From: Teredinibacter waterburyi
GTDB lineage: Bacteria; Pseudomonadota; Gammaproteobacteria; Pseudomonadales; Cellvibrionaceae
Direction: 5' to 3'
Assembly: GCF_001922985.1 (NCBI RefSeq)
Contig: NZ_MRUH01000015.1
Coordinates: 1 to 64,000, forward strand
DNA: 64,000 nt
Position 1 is the first letter of the stretch; each line of letters begins with the position of its first letter. The position numbers were made by a program, and so were the translations under genes. Below the pieces are notes generated by a model that saw nothing but the letters and a program-made list of their open reading frames with translations, had not been told where the DNA came from and did not search any database. Below are positions 47,980 to 57,086 of this stretch, one piece after another.

Positions 47980-50298
47980 ATGCAAAACTCGTCGCACGAT
48001 ACCTTCAATATAATTACCCCCAATATAATTACCCCCAATAAAATCAGCGCCAATACCACGCCCTCGGCAACACCAAGATCAAAAACAGCATCCAGCATCA
48101 GCAAAACCCAACGCGCTTTCGGCTGCTGGCCGTCCGCTATCGACGGCGATCAGGTTGCAGGGAAATCACCGCGATTAAGTGAACCTAGCATCAATCAAGG
48201 GCGTCTTTTTTGGTTACAAACCCTACCAGAAGAAAAAGGGCGGGTGACAATAATGATGCAACCAATAGCAGCGATACTTTCACCAGACTCAAGCGCTGCG
48301 CCAACAAGTCTATTACCCAAACCGCTCAGCACACGTTCCAAGGTGCACGAATATGGCGGTGGCAGCTATCTGGTGGACGGTGACGACCTCTATTTCGTAC
48401 TCGCCGACGACCAACATATTTACCATGTCGACATTGCCGCCGCCGTATTTGAGCCAAAACCACTTACCGATACTCGCGCCGATTTCAGCCCAGCGGGCGA
48501 GACACTTGAATTGCGCTTTGCCGATCTCCTTCTAGATAAACACCACAACCGTATACTCGCGGTATGCGAAGCCCATCAACCCCCAATAGGCGGCGTTCAC
48601 ACAGAACCCCGTACCCGCTTAGTAAGCATTGGTTTGGATAACCCCTGCAGCATTACCACTGCTGCCGAAGGCAGCGACTTTTACGCTTCGCCCTGCATCT
48701 CTGGGGATGGACAATGGCTGACTTGGCTATGTTGGAACCACCCCAACATGCCCTGGGACCAAACGACGCTTAACGGGGCTAAAGTGGCAAGTAACGGAGA
48801 CATTTCCACACCTCAATCGATTGCAGGAAACGGCCAAGAAAGCCTGTTTTTGCCACGCTTCTCTGGTAACGGCGATCTTTTGTTTGTCTCGGACAGAACC
48901 AACTGGTGGAACCTCTATCGCTTAAGCCAGAATCAGCTCGAGCGATGCCTCCAGCAGTCGACCAATAGTGAACAGCCGACAGCCCTAACCGAAGAACTCG
49001 CCGAGTTTGCTACACCGCAGTGGACCTTCCGCATGTCCACCTACGGTCAGCTAAATCAAGATACACTTATTGCCGCTTGCTCCCGCGAAGGCAGCTGGCA
49101 ACTCGGGCTAGTGCCATTAAAAAACAACCAACCATCACACCAGGGTTCGCCTCAACAGCCCAGCTTCAAAGCTATAGACACAGCAGCGGAAGGCCATCCG
49201 CTCAGCGTTATTTCTGACCTTGCCACTCAGCCTTGCAGAAGTGCCGAAGCTGACGAAGATTCGACGATTTCAGACGCCGCTGTCTGCGCGTTTATTGGCG
49301 CCTCGCCAACAAGTCTGCCGAACCTCTATTTGTTCGCGCCATCCAATAACGGCTCACAGATCCACAAGGTCACAGATATCGACGCACAATTATCGTCCGA
49401 CAATATATCTATGCCACAGCCCATTAGCTTTCCAACTGGCGCCCAGCAAGAGCACGCTCACGGGTTTTACTACCCGCCCACAAACGCCGATTATTCGGCC
49501 TCCGAAAGTTCCAGTGTGGCCAGCGGCGAGACAAGGAGCGAAGAGGCAAGTACCGATAAGACAAGCCCATCGAAACAAAACGAACCGGCTGCGCCGCCAA
49601 TGATTTTTATTTGCCACGGTGGTCCGACCGGTGCGACGGAAGCGAGTCTGAATTTAAAAATTCAATATTGGACTAACCGCGGCTTCGCCGTAATGGATGT
49701 GAATTATCGCGGTAGTACTGGCTTTGGACGACAATACCGCCATAGCTTACACGGCAACTGGGGGATGAAAGACGTTGAAGATATGAGTGCCGCGGCGGAC
49801 TTTGCCATAGCGCAAGGCTGGGCCAACCCAAAACAATTAATTATCAAGGGCAGCAGCGCCGGTGGTTACACAACACTTGCCGCATTAGCGTTTAGCGAAC
49901 GTTTTAACGCGGGCGTAAGTCTTTATGGTATCGGCGATTTAGAAACACTCGCTCGCGATACCCACAAGTTTGAAGCGCGCTACCTCGATTCATTAGTTGG
50001 CCCCTACCCGGCAGCGAAATCCATTTATCAGCAACGATCACCGATTCACTTTGTCGAACAAATTAACTGCCCAATACTCGTATTTCAAGGATTAGAAGAT
50101 CGTGTAGTGCCACCCAACCAAGCCGAAGCTATGGTACAAGCCGTAAAAGCCAAAGGTATTCCGGTTAGCTACATAACCTTTGCCGACGAGGGCCACGGCT
50201 TTCGCAATGCAAAAAATATTGCCACTATGCTGACCCATGAATATCGGTTCTATTGCGAGCTGTTTCAGCTTGGCATTCAAAAAGCAGGATTGAAGTGA
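47980..50298 (+). CDS. S9 family prolyl oligopeptidase-like serine peptidase
   Basis: I start at ATG 47980; a GTG at 47962 is also in frame. This gives 772 residues. The N-terminal two-thirds form a beta-propeller ('GGGSYLVDGDDLYFVLADDQ', 'LFVSDRTNWWNLYRL'). The C-terminal alpha/beta-hydrolase domain (about 530-772) has 'ICHGGPTGATEASLN', 'DVNYRGSTGFGRQYR', catalytic Ser in 'GSSAGGY' (about 626), Asp in 'LEDRVVP' and His in 'DEGHGFR'. There is no signal peptide, so it probably acts on peptides in the cytoplasm. The propeller contains long Ser/Ala/Thr-rich insertions. greB overlaps its stop by 4 bp. Confidence 0.9.
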   Translation: MQNSSHDTFNIITPNIITPNKISANTTPSATPRSKTASSISKTQRAFGCWPSAIDGDQVAGKSPRLSEPSINQGRLFWLQTLPEEKGRVTIMMQPIAAILSPDSSAAPTSLLPKPLSTRSKVHEYGGGSYLVDGDDLYFVLADDQHIYHVDIAAAVFEPKPLTDTRADFSPAGETLELRFADLLLDKHHNRILAVCEAHQPPIGGVHTEPRTRLVSIGLDNPCSITTAAEGSDFYASPCISGDGQWLTWLCWNHPNMPWDQTTLNGAKVASNGDISTPQSIAGNGQESLFLPRFSGNGDLLFVSDRTNWWNLYRLSQNQLERCLQQSTNSEQPTALTEELAEFATPQWTFRMSTYGQLNQDTLIAACSREGSWQLGLVPLKNNQPSHQGSPQQPSFKAIDTAAEGHPLSVISDLATQPCRSAEADEDSTISDAAVCAFIGASPTSLPNLYLFAPSNNGSQIHKVTDIDAQLSSDNISMPQPISFPTGAQQEHAHGFYYPPTNADYSASESSSVASGETRSEEASTDKTSPSKQNEPAAPPMIFICHGGPTGATEASLNLKIQYWTNRGFAVMDVNYRGSTGFGRQYRHSLHGNWGMKDVEDMSAAADFAIAQGWANPKQLIIKGSSAGGYTTLAALAFSERFNAGVSLYGIGDLETLARDTHKFEARYLDSLVGPYPAAKSIYQQRSPIHFVEQINCPILVFQGLEDRVVPPNQAEAMVQAVKAKGIPVSYITFADEGHGFRNAKNIATMLTHEYRFYCELFQLGIQKAGLK
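48007..48036 (+). repeat. 15-bp direct repeat inside the S9 peptidase gene
   Basis: Two adjacent exact copies of AATATAATTACCCCC, followed by a further AATA. In frame they encode Asn-Ile-Ile-Thr-Pro twice, in the non-conserved N-terminal tail, so copy-number change would be tolerated without a frameshift. Confidence 0.9.
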
Positions 50299-50786
50299 GA
50301 ACACAATTAATTACGCAGCAGGGTTACAACGACTTAAAGCAAGAGCTTGATGAGCTTTGGCGTACAGAGCGGCCAGAAGTTACCAAAAAAGTGGCTTGGG
50401 CGGCGAGCCTTGGCGATAGAAGTGAAAACGCGGACTATCAGTACAACAAGAAGCGCTTACGCGAAATTGATCGCCGCGTTCGCTACCTGCGCAAATGTTT
50501 AGAGAACCTCAAAATCGTTGAGTATCGGCCGGAGCAAAACGGCAAAGTCTTTTTTGGCGCCTGGGTGGAAGTTGAAAATGATGCGGGAGAAACACTCAAA
50601 TTTCGCATAGTTGGCTACGACGAAATCTTCGATCGCAAAGATTATATATCGATCGACTCACCAATGGCGCGCGCCCTACTGAAGAAACAGGTAGACGACG
50701 AAGCGGAAGTCCAAACACCCTCTGGAATAGTCGTTTGGTATATCAATTCGATCAACTATGAAACACCCACAACCGAAAGCGGTTAA
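50295..50786 (+). CDS. greB: Transcription elongation factor GreB
   Basis: GreB stimulates RNA cleavage in backtracked RNA polymerase. The start is GTG 50295 (GTGA overlap with the upstream stop), giving 'MRTQLITQQGYNDLKQELDE', which matches E. coli GreB; the longer frame from 50253 is an artefact. The 163 residues have the N-terminal coiled coil with acidic tip ('AASLGDRSENADYQYNKKRL') and the C-terminal FKBP-like domain ('RIVGYDEIFDRKDYISIDSP', 'ARALLKKQVDDEA'). It is probably translationally coupled to the S9 peptidase. Confidence 0.96.
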   Translation: MRTQLITQQGYNDLKQELDELWRTERPEVTKKVAWAASLGDRSENADYQYNKKRLREIDRRVRYLRKCLENLKIVEYRPEQNGKVFFGAWVEVENDAGETLKFRIVGYDEIFDRKDYISIDSPMARALLKKQVDDEAEVQTPSGIVVWYINSINYETPTTESG

Positions 50787-50798
50787 AACTCGTATGCG

Positions 50799-52055
50799 TT
50801 AAAGCGAAGTTAAATAGCCCTTTTCAAAGCATTCGCGCAAATAAATATTACGGTAGCCATCGCGCTGAATCGTTTTAATTTGATACTGGCTGCTAAGCTC
50901 ACCCGCTAAGGTAGTCGCCAAATCCACCAATCTGTGAGTACAGGGCAATTTTTCTTCGTCTCGCATAATGAGTACTTTGGGTAGGTGACGACTTTGCACA
51001 TTGGTTTCTACAACCACACCCACACAACCATTGTGCAACTCAACAATACTACCCGGCGGGTACAAGCCTATCGTTTGAATAAACGCCAGTGCAAGGTTTT
51101 CGTCAAACTGTTTGCCGCGTTCTTCGTAGATAATTTTTAGTGCCTCTGTGGAGGGTTTAGCTTGCGCATACACTCGCTCACAAGTCATTGCATCATAGGA
51201 ATCCACAATCGAAATAATTTTACTGAATAGCGAAATATCTTCAGAGGGAAGTCCCTGCGGGTACCCCTTCCCATCCGGCCGCTCATGATGGCAGTAGGCT
51301 ACGTCAATCGCGCCTTCGTACATATTTTTACTCTCCGACAAAAGCTTCCGACCATGGGCAGCATGAGCCTGCATGATCTTCATTTCTTTGTCAGTCAACC
51401 TGCTAGGCTTATTTAATATTTCAATCGGCACTCGGATCTTACCGACATCATGTAATAATCCGCACAACCCTAGGTTACTCAGTTGTGGTTCTTTAAACCC
51501 TAAGCTACGGCCAAATATCAAAGCAAGAATGCAAACGCTCAAGGAGTGCTCAGCCGTATACGAATCTTCACTGCGCATTTTCGTCATCCACGCCAATGCA
51601 TCTGGGTTACGCATTACTGACTGCACATTTTTATCTACAATTACACGAGCCTTTTTCTCTTCTATTGCACGGCCTAGACGAACATCCTCCATCATGGTTT
51701 GTGTGTATTTAGACGTTTCACTAAAGAGTTTGCGGACAATCGAATGTTCTTCCGCTATTGGCGTGCTTACATGAAAGAGTGCATTGGAATTTTGGCTGGC
51801 ATGGCGCTGCGAGAGCATATCGGCATCTTTCGCAAACGGGATTTCGGTGTTGTGCACCCAAACATACTCACAATATTTTGCCACCTCCTCGACATCATTC
51901 GCCGAGTGAATTAGAAAACCCTGTAACAGAAATGGCGTTTCAAGCCAGTCACGATCGAGTCGCGTAACATACATACCCGTACGCAAATCACGCACGTGTA
52001 TCTTACGATCGTAACGACTCGGAAAATCTATGGGGCTATCACGCTCGTCGGACAT
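50799..52055 (-). CDS. HD-GYP domain cyclic-di-GMP phosphodiesterase with DUF3391 (copy 2)
   Basis: ATG 52055 is chosen because AGGTGA precedes it and an in-frame GTG at 52064 lacks spacing. This gives 418 residues. An N-terminal DUF3391 domain ('IHVRDLRTGMYVTRLDRDWL' region) is followed by an HD-GYP domain (about 160-340): 'GLCGLLHDVGKIRVPIEILN', 'LTDKEMKIMQAHAAHG', 'HHERPDGKGYPQGLP' and 'IVDSYDAMT'. HD and GYP residues are intact, so cyclic-di-GMP hydrolysis is likely. It lies 15 bp downstream of a paralogue of the same layout, so they look like a tandem duplication in one operon. Confidence 0.93.
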   Translation of the reverse strand: MSDERDSPIDFPSRYDRKIHVRDLRTGMYVTRLDRDWLETPFLLQGFLIHSANDVEEVAKYCEYVWVHNTEIPFAKDADMLSQRHASQNSNALFHVSTPIAEEHSIVRKLFSETSKYTQTMMEDVRLGRAIEEKKARVIVDKNVQSVMRNPDALAWMTKMRSEDSYTAEHSLSVCILALIFGRSLGFKEPQLSNLGLCGLLHDVGKIRVPIEILNKPSRLTDKEMKIMQAHAAHGRKLLSESKNMYEGAIDVAYCHHERPDGKGYPQGLPSEDISLFSKIISIVDSYDAMTCERVYAQAKPSTEALKIIYEERGKQFDENLALAFIQTIGLYPPGSIVELHNGCVGVVVETNVQSRHLPKVLIMRDEEKLPCTHRLVDLATTLAGELSSQYQIKTIQRDGYRNIYLRECFEKGYLTSL

Positions 52056-52070
52056 AAACTTCACCTACTT

Positions 52071-53288
52071 CTACATTTTTAACACGAGACCTTTCTTCTG
52101 GTATTCCCGTAGAGAAATTCCGAAGCTACCGTCGCGCCACACCTGTTTAATTAAATATTTACGCGGCAAATCTCCATGTTCGATTAAAGACAGATCTTTG
52201 ATCATTTCTTTCGGGCGCAGGTTTTTCTCTTCATCCAACAGCAATATAATCCGAGGTAAGTGACGTAGATTCGGGTTGGCCTCAACCACGATTCCAACCT
52301 CGCCACTATAGAGTTCAACCAAACTCCCTGCCGGGTACAAACCGATGGTCTCAATAAATTTGAGTGCGAGCGTTTCGTCGAAATGTTTACCGCGTTCGTT
52401 GTAGATGATTTTTAACGCTTCAGTTGATGTCTTTGCGTGTGAATAACATCGGTCGGCGGTCATAGCATCGTAGGCATCAACAATTGCAATAATACGGGAA
52501 AAACGCGAAATTCCATGACCTGGAAGCTTGCGCGGATACCCCGTACCATCAATGCGTTCGTGGTGGCTATAGGCAACATCAACAACGCCACTGTATATCC
52601 CCGAAGTCGATAACAGTAAATTTCGGCCATGTACCGTATGCGCCTTCATCAAACGGTATTCTTTCGCGGTAAGTGCTGCAGGCTTGTTTACAATTTCTTC
52701 CGGCACACGCATTTTGCCAACATCATGCAACATGCCGCACAAGCCGAGGTTTTGCAGTTCCGGCTCATCCAAACCAAGCTGACGGCCGAAAGCAATTGCG
52801 AGAATACACACATTGAGGCAGTGCTCTGCGGTGTACTCCTGCTGGTTGCGAATCTTGGTCATCCATAAAAGTGCATCAGGGTGGCGAATCACCGACTGGA
52901 CACAATCGTTCACCATACTCCGCGCTTTTTCACCGTCTAAGGCGCCACCAAGCCGAACATCGTCCAGCAGTGTTTTAGTCAGCGAACGGGCGCTACGAAA
53001 TGTTTTATAGGTTTTTCGATGTTCGTCCTCTAACGGCACTTCAGGTAAAGGTGCAGAGCGCGCACTCGTCGCACTACCGACACCGCTACTATGCGCGCTG
53101 GCTTTCGCTGAATAGTTACTATCAATCCAAACGTAATCGCTAAACTCGGCGATGATTTCAATATCATCGCGCTCCTCGATTAAAAATCCCTGCATGATAA
53201 ATGGAGTATCCAACCACTCCCGGTCAAGTTTGGAAACATACATACCAATACGGAGTTCGCCGACATGGATTTTCTTTGTGTTCGACAT
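52071..53288 (-). CDS. HD-GYP domain cyclic-di-GMP phosphodiesterase with DUF3391 (copy 1)
   Basis: ATG 53288 follows AAGGTGA; this gives 405 residues. Same order as its neighbour: DUF3391 ('IHVGELRIGMYVSKLDREWL', 'IMQGFLIEERDDIEIIAEFS'), a short linker, then HD-GYP with 'GLCGMLHDVGKMRVPEEIVN', 'LTAKEYRLMKAHTVHG', 'HHERIDGTGYPRKLPGHG' and 'IVDAYDAMTADRCYSH'. All metal-ligand positions of the HD-GYP class are present. The two copies are alignable along their whole length but clearly diverged, so the duplication is old. Upstream is a 370-bp gap with no gene. Confidence 0.93.
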   Translation of the reverse strand: MSNTKKIHVGELRIGMYVSKLDREWLDTPFIMQGFLIEERDDIEIIAEFSDYVWIDSNYSAKASAHSSGVGSATSARSAPLPEVPLEDEHRKTYKTFRSARSLTKTLLDDVRLGGALDGEKARSMVNDCVQSVIRHPDALLWMTKIRNQQEYTAEHCLNVCILAIAFGRQLGLDEPELQNLGLCGMLHDVGKMRVPEEIVNKPAALTAKEYRLMKAHTVHGRNLLLSTSGIYSGVVDVAYSHHERIDGTGYPRKLPGHGISRFSRIIAIVDAYDAMTADRCYSHAKTSTEALKIIYNERGKHFDETLALKFIETIGLYPAGSLVELYSGEVGIVVEANPNLRHLPRIILLLDEEKNLRPKEMIKDLSLIEHGDLPRKYLIKQVWRDGSFGISLREYQKKGLVLKM

Positions 53289-53658
53289 GTTCACCTTAAT
53301 AAACGGGTAAAGGCAGCTTATTCAGCACCCAGTTCACACGGTTGTAGCTTCTATGAAGGTAGGAGCAAAAAACTCGTTCAGGGTATAAATTCACCCAGTC
53401 AAATGAGTATAGTTTGTCTTATTGTGTTTTGAAGGGAAGACTAAAAATCGAGGCGAAATTATCTGTAACCTGTAACCACAGCAGGTCTTGGTGTCAAAGT
53501 ATTAACACCGAAGAAAAGGGAGCGCAGGGAAACCAAAAGAAGCCAAATAAATGACACACGCTAAGCAAGGAATACAAAAGCTCACAAACAAATGCCCTTT
53601 CGGGCAAGACGATAACCGTCATCTACAAAAGGTATTGTGTAACGAAGTTAAACCGATG
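53289..53658. other. Intergenic region upstream of the HD-GYP pair
   Basis: A 370-bp gap between the HD-GYP genes and the aminotransferase end. It should hold the HD-GYP promoter. A small TGCCC-TTTC-GGGCA hairpin (about 53593-53606) is the only structure noticed; it lies near the aminotransferase stop and could help to end that transcript. Confidence 0.4.
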
Positions 53659-54864
53659 TTAAGTGTCCATAACAGCAATTAAGCTTTCACAGAAATAATC
53701 AAGATTAGTCGGGTTTAATCCCGCGAGACTAATCCGCCCCGAATCCACCATATAGATTCCGAACTCTGTAATTAGCTTAGCAACCTGCTGTTGATTAATG
53801 CCGACAAACGAAAACATGCCCTTTTGTCGTGCGATATGATCAAAGCGTCCGTCTGCGCCGATAGTGTTTAACTGTTCTACAAGTTGCCGTCGATTACTGA
53901 CGATACGAGTGCGTGCCGTTTCTAGCTCCTCTCGCCAGGATTTCGCTAGAGCCTCATCGGACAACACCTCGGCGACAATAGCCGCGCCATGAGACGGCGG
54001 CATCGAATAGATGCCACGGACAATATTAGCAATATGACTTGCAACCGCATTTGGCTGCTGAGATATCACACCAACTGCACCGACTCGCTCGCGATATAAA
54101 CCAAAGTTTTTCGAACAGGAAATGGCTAATACAACTTCCGGCACCTGCTCCGCCAAAAGGCGTAAACCTGCCGCATCTGCATCTAAATCATCACCAAAGC
54201 CTTGGTAGGCCATATCCACAAACGGTATAAAACCCTGACTATTCGCCAAATCACTTACCGCCTGCCATTGCTCGATACTGAGGTCTGCACCGCATGGGTT
54301 GTGACAACAACCATGTAAAAGCACAACATCACCTTCAGCAACTTTACCCAAGGTCTGCAGCATCCCTTCAAAATTCAGCTGATGGGTATCCGCGTGGTAA
54401 TAAGGATAGGTTTTTATCTCTACCCCCGCATTGCCTAGCAGTGGAATATGGTTGCCCCAAGTGGGGTCGCTTACCCAAAGCGTGGGTCGAGTTCCAGCAC
54501 TCGCACCTCGGAACCCCGCCAAGCGTACGATTAATTCAGCTGCAACACGCAGCGCCCCACATCCGCCGGGAGTTTGCATTAAGACAAGATCAGCAAGCCT
54601 AGAATGCTGAACGCCCATAATTAATTCCGACATCTTTAGATTGAAATCCGGATTGCCCGCCGGACCGATATAGGCTTTAGTTTGCTCGCTCTCCAGCAGC
54701 CTCCGTTCGGCCACTTTTACACTCGCAAATACCGGTGTATTTCCCTGTGCATCTCGATACACACCAACACCGAGGTCGACTTTTTGCTGGCGTGGGTCCT
54801 GCTGAAAGCGGGAGATAAGCCCTAAAATGGGATCGGTTGCGAGCGGCGGCAATAGGTTAAACAT
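53659..54864 (-). CDS. Aromatic/aspartate aminotransferase (class I, PLP)
   Basis: A 401-residue class I aminotransferase of the AspC/TyrB group, transferring amino groups between aspartate or aromatic amino acids and 2-oxoglutarate. It shows 'DPILGLISRFQQDPRQQKVD', 'DLGVGVYRDAQGNTPVF', 'YIGPAGNPDF', 'HGCCHNPCGADLS', 'FVDMAYQGFGDDLDADA' and PLP lysine in 'SCSKNFGLYRERVGA' (about residue 254). The C-terminal Arg for the carboxylate is in 'DSGRISLAGL'. It is divergent from an Lrp/AsnC regulator 364 bp away, which may control it. AspC and TyrB cannot be told apart with confidence. Confidence 0.9.
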   Translation of the reverse strand: MFNLLPPLATDPILGLISRFQQDPRQQKVDLGVGVYRDAQGNTPVFASVKVAERRLLESEQTKAYIGPAGNPDFNLKMSELIMGVQHSRLADLVLMQTPGGCGALRVAAELIVRLAGFRGASAGTRPTLWVSDPTWGNHIPLLGNAGVEIKTYPYYHADTHQLNFEGMLQTLGKVAEGDVVLLHGCCHNPCGADLSIEQWQAVSDLANSQGFIPFVDMAYQGFGDDLDADAAGLRLLAEQVPEVVLAISCSKNFGLYRERVGAVGVISQQPNAVASHIANIVRGIYSMPPSHGAAIVAEVLSDEALAKSWREELETARTRIVSNRRQLVEQLNTIGADGRFDHIARQKGMFSFVGINQQQVAKLITEFGIYMVDSGRISLAGLNPTNLDYFCESLIAVMDT

Positions 54865-55228
54865 AATGAAAACTCTTACGTATATTACGGACTAAAGTTG
54901 GCGTTAAGTTGGCGCAGGCTCCATCCGACGCGATCGAGTCCACTAAGAACCCGCGGCAAAAGTTGTACACTGTTGTAAGCAAAACCGCTAACCTTAAGTC
55001 TCGCGCTGAAAAGCGGTCAGAAAACACTCTTCGTTGCTGTCTTTGACTAAACACGTTGGTCGCTAGGTTCGGAATATCTAATCTAGATGATCGCTTTACG
55101 AGACAGTAGCTATAGTAGACAGTCGCCTTAATAGAGGCGGCGATTATAACGACAACAATCACCATCGCAACTACTATAGTGGCAATTGCCAGACCCGCAA
55201 AACCAAAACCTTAACGAAAGCGAACCCT
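54865..55228. other. Divergent intergenic region, aminotransferase / Lrp-type regulator
   Basis: A 364-bp shared promoter region between a class I aminotransferase and an Lrp/AsnC-family gene. Lrp-family regulators often act on the divergent gene. A possible minus-strand frame inside it (54857-55165) has no family resemblance. No clear box could be assigned. Confidence 0.4.
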
Positions 55229-55693
55229 ATGCCCGATCTCGACCACCACGATATTAAGATACTTAAGTGTCTGCAGCTTAACGCCGACATTTCCATGGCG
55301 GAATTGGGCGATAAAGTAGGCCTTTCCCATACGCCGTGTTGGCGCAGAGTAAAGTCACTTGAAAAAGAAGGCTATATAAAAGGGAAAGTGACACTGCTGG
55401 ATGGCGAAAAGCTCAACTTAAGTGTCGCCGTTCACGCCTATATAACAATCAAAAGCCACGACGAAGCGTCTCTCGTGGCCTTTGAATCGGCGGTGCAATC
55501 AATAGCCGAAATAGTGGAGTGTTACTCGATTACCGGTGACAAGGATTACCAGCTGAAAATTATCGTCGCTAGTGTCGATCACTACGAAAAACTACTTAAG
55601 AGCACCCTCGTGCATCTACCCAATGTAGCCTCGGTGAATTCGGTATTTGCACTTAAGCAGATCAAATACACGACTCAACTACCCTTGCCCTAA
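55229..55693 (+). CDS. Lrp/AsnC-family transcriptional regulator
   Basis: A 154-residue regulator. The N-terminal winged HTH (residues 1-60) has 'DHHDIKILKCLQLNADISMA' and the recognition region 'LGDKVGLSHTPCWRRVKSLE'. The C-terminal AsnC ligand-binding (RAM) domain includes 'VAVHAYITIKSHD', 'VECYSITGDKDYQLKIIVAS' and 'LPNVASVNSVFALKQIK'. It is likely an octameric, amino-acid-responsive regulator. Because it is divergent from an aminotransferase gene, that gene is its most likely target. Confidence 0.92.
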   Translation: MPDLDHHDIKILKCLQLNADISMAELGDKVGLSHTPCWRRVKSLEKEGYIKGKVTLLDGEKLNLSVAVHAYITIKSHDEASLVAFESAVQSIAEIVECYSITGDKDYQLKIIVASVDHYEKLLKSTLVHLPNVASVNSVFALKQIKYTTQLPLP

Positions 55694-55756
55694 CGCCCCA
55701 ACAGCCTGCCATAACTTAATCGCATTCAGCGCTCCGATAGCCTTTCGTTCAAGCAT

Positions 55757-55780
55757 AAAAAAAGCCCGCCAATGGCGGGC
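55757..55780 (-). terminator. Rho-independent terminator on the minus strand
   Basis: GCCCGCC / GGCGGGC (7 bp) with a 3-nt loop, followed on the minus strand by seven T. It would end minus-strand transcription from dgkA (stop at 56092) or act as a stop for the Lrp-type gene through the stem. The rest of the 398-bp gap 55694-56091 is AT-rich and has no recognised gene. Confidence 0.7.
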
Positions 55781-56091
55781 CTGAGATTCACACTAAACTT
55801 AACACAATGACTAATCAGCAAAAAACAACGTAAAAAATAAAACAAACATAATAACAACATCAAAGATTTAGAAGTTCAACGAGTGACTAACTCGGTGGCT
55901 ATTCGCAAAGCGGTAGCTACTGGATAACTTCAAGTTACATATAGTTTATAACACAAAAGAACGAGTTGAAAAGGAACAATAAGCAATAAAACCCAGCAAA
56001 ACCCATCACTTTTCTAATTAAAAAGCATTAGCATAAGGTGTCGAAAGCTAATGCCCAGCAACGAAAATCAGTTTCCGGCTTCAATATCCGG

Positions 56092-56451
56092 CTATAGAAA
56101 CAATATCCCCCCCCACACCACAGCCCACACCAGAATACCCAATAACACGGCTGCAGAGCCCATATCCTTTGCTCTTCCCGCTAATTCGTGGTGTTCTAAA
56201 CCAACCCGATCAACAACAGATTCTATAGCGCTGTTGAGCAACTCGATAATTAAAACCAGCAGTACGGTCACAATCATTGCGATTTTTTCCAACTTAGCAA
56301 CATCCAACCAAAGTGCTAAGGGAATTAAAATAATCGATAGCACTAACTCCTGACGGAACGCTGCTTCAGATTTAAACGCTGCCACAACGCCGTTATAGGA
56401 GTAATAACCAGCCATAATCACTCGTCGTAAACCTGTATTTTTGTATGTCAT
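56092..56451 (-). CDS. dgkA: Diacylglycerol kinase
   Basis: DgkA phosphorylates diacylglycerol to phosphatidic acid in the inner membrane, recycling lipid by-products of envelope synthesis. ATG 56451 gives about 119 residues, the usual size; a TTG at 56478 is also in frame. Three transmembrane helices are visible, with the active-site segment 'YNGVVAAFKSEAAFRQEL' and the signature 'IIELLNSAIESVVDRVGLEH', then 'LAGRAKDMGSAAVLLGILVW'. Confidence 0.95.
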   Translation of the reverse strand: MTYKNTGLRRVIMAGYYSYNGVVAAFKSEAAFRQELVLSIILIPLALWLDVAKLEKIAMIVTVLLVLIIELLNSAIESVVDRVGLEHHELAGRAKDMGSAAVLLGILVWAVVWGGILFL

Positions 56452-56590
56452 AAAAGCTCTAATGCCTCCTAACGGCAAGAATATGTTCTGACGATGTATT
56501 TTTTATTACAATTTATCATTACGAAAGTAAAATTCGCACGTTTTTTGCTTAATGGATGCCGGCACCACAAGTAAACGCCAAGAGGCTTCC

Positions 56591-56980
56591 ATGAATTACA
56601 CCAAACCCATGATTGACGTCGTACGTGAAATTCGGCGACGAGCACCAGCCGACGACAAACCGAGCATCAAACTCGCCAACCCCGAACTCCTTCGCGAATT
56701 GATAGACGTCTACCATCAAACGAGCGACAACATCATTCGCGCACTCACGCGAGAACTGCTCAATATGGCTGGAACGCCTTGGCCGGAGCGACTTTTAGAT
56801 CAGACTCACTTAGAGGAGCACTACGCTACCCGAGTCTATCGCGGTCAAACAACGCTGGTAGAACGTGCCCGTCTCGCAGAAAACAAAACATCGAGCTCAT
56901 CCGAGCAGCTCTCGCACACAACATCAACAGTAGCACCCAAGAAGCCAATTAAGATTTATCGCGGTCAAGTTGTCGCCTAA
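56591..56980 (+). CDS. Small hypothetical protein with duplicated YRGQ motif
   Basis: ATG 56591 with AGAGG about 6 nt upstream gives 129 residues; the longer frame from 56552 is less likely. The first 85 residues are helical ('TKPMIDVVREIRRRAPADDK', 'PSIKLANPELLRELIDVY'). The C-terminal half has 'RVYRGQ' (about residue 82) and again 'KIYRGQVVA' at the very end, separated by a Ser/Thr-rich linker. There is no signal or membrane segment. I do not recognise a family. It is divergent from dgkA and convergent with pdxH. Confidence 0.6.
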   Translation: MNYTKPMIDVVREIRRRAPADDKPSIKLANPELLRELIDVYHQTSDNIIRALTRELLNMAGTPWPERLLDQTHLEEHYATRVYRGQTTLVERARLAENKTSSSSEQLSHTTSTVAPKKPIKIYRGQVVA

Positions 56981-57086
56981 ACCCTAAAGTCTAACACTGC
57001 TCCCTGCGGGCTTAAGCCAAACCATTTTAATGGCACAACATTCAACAATTGTTCAACAACCGAACACTTAACCAATCCGCGACCCA

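Noticed and set aside
54857-55165. Minus-strand frame upstream of the aminotransferase
   Set aside because: No ribosome site or recognisable domain; it lies in the divergent promoter region and is Arg/Val/Ser-rich by chance.
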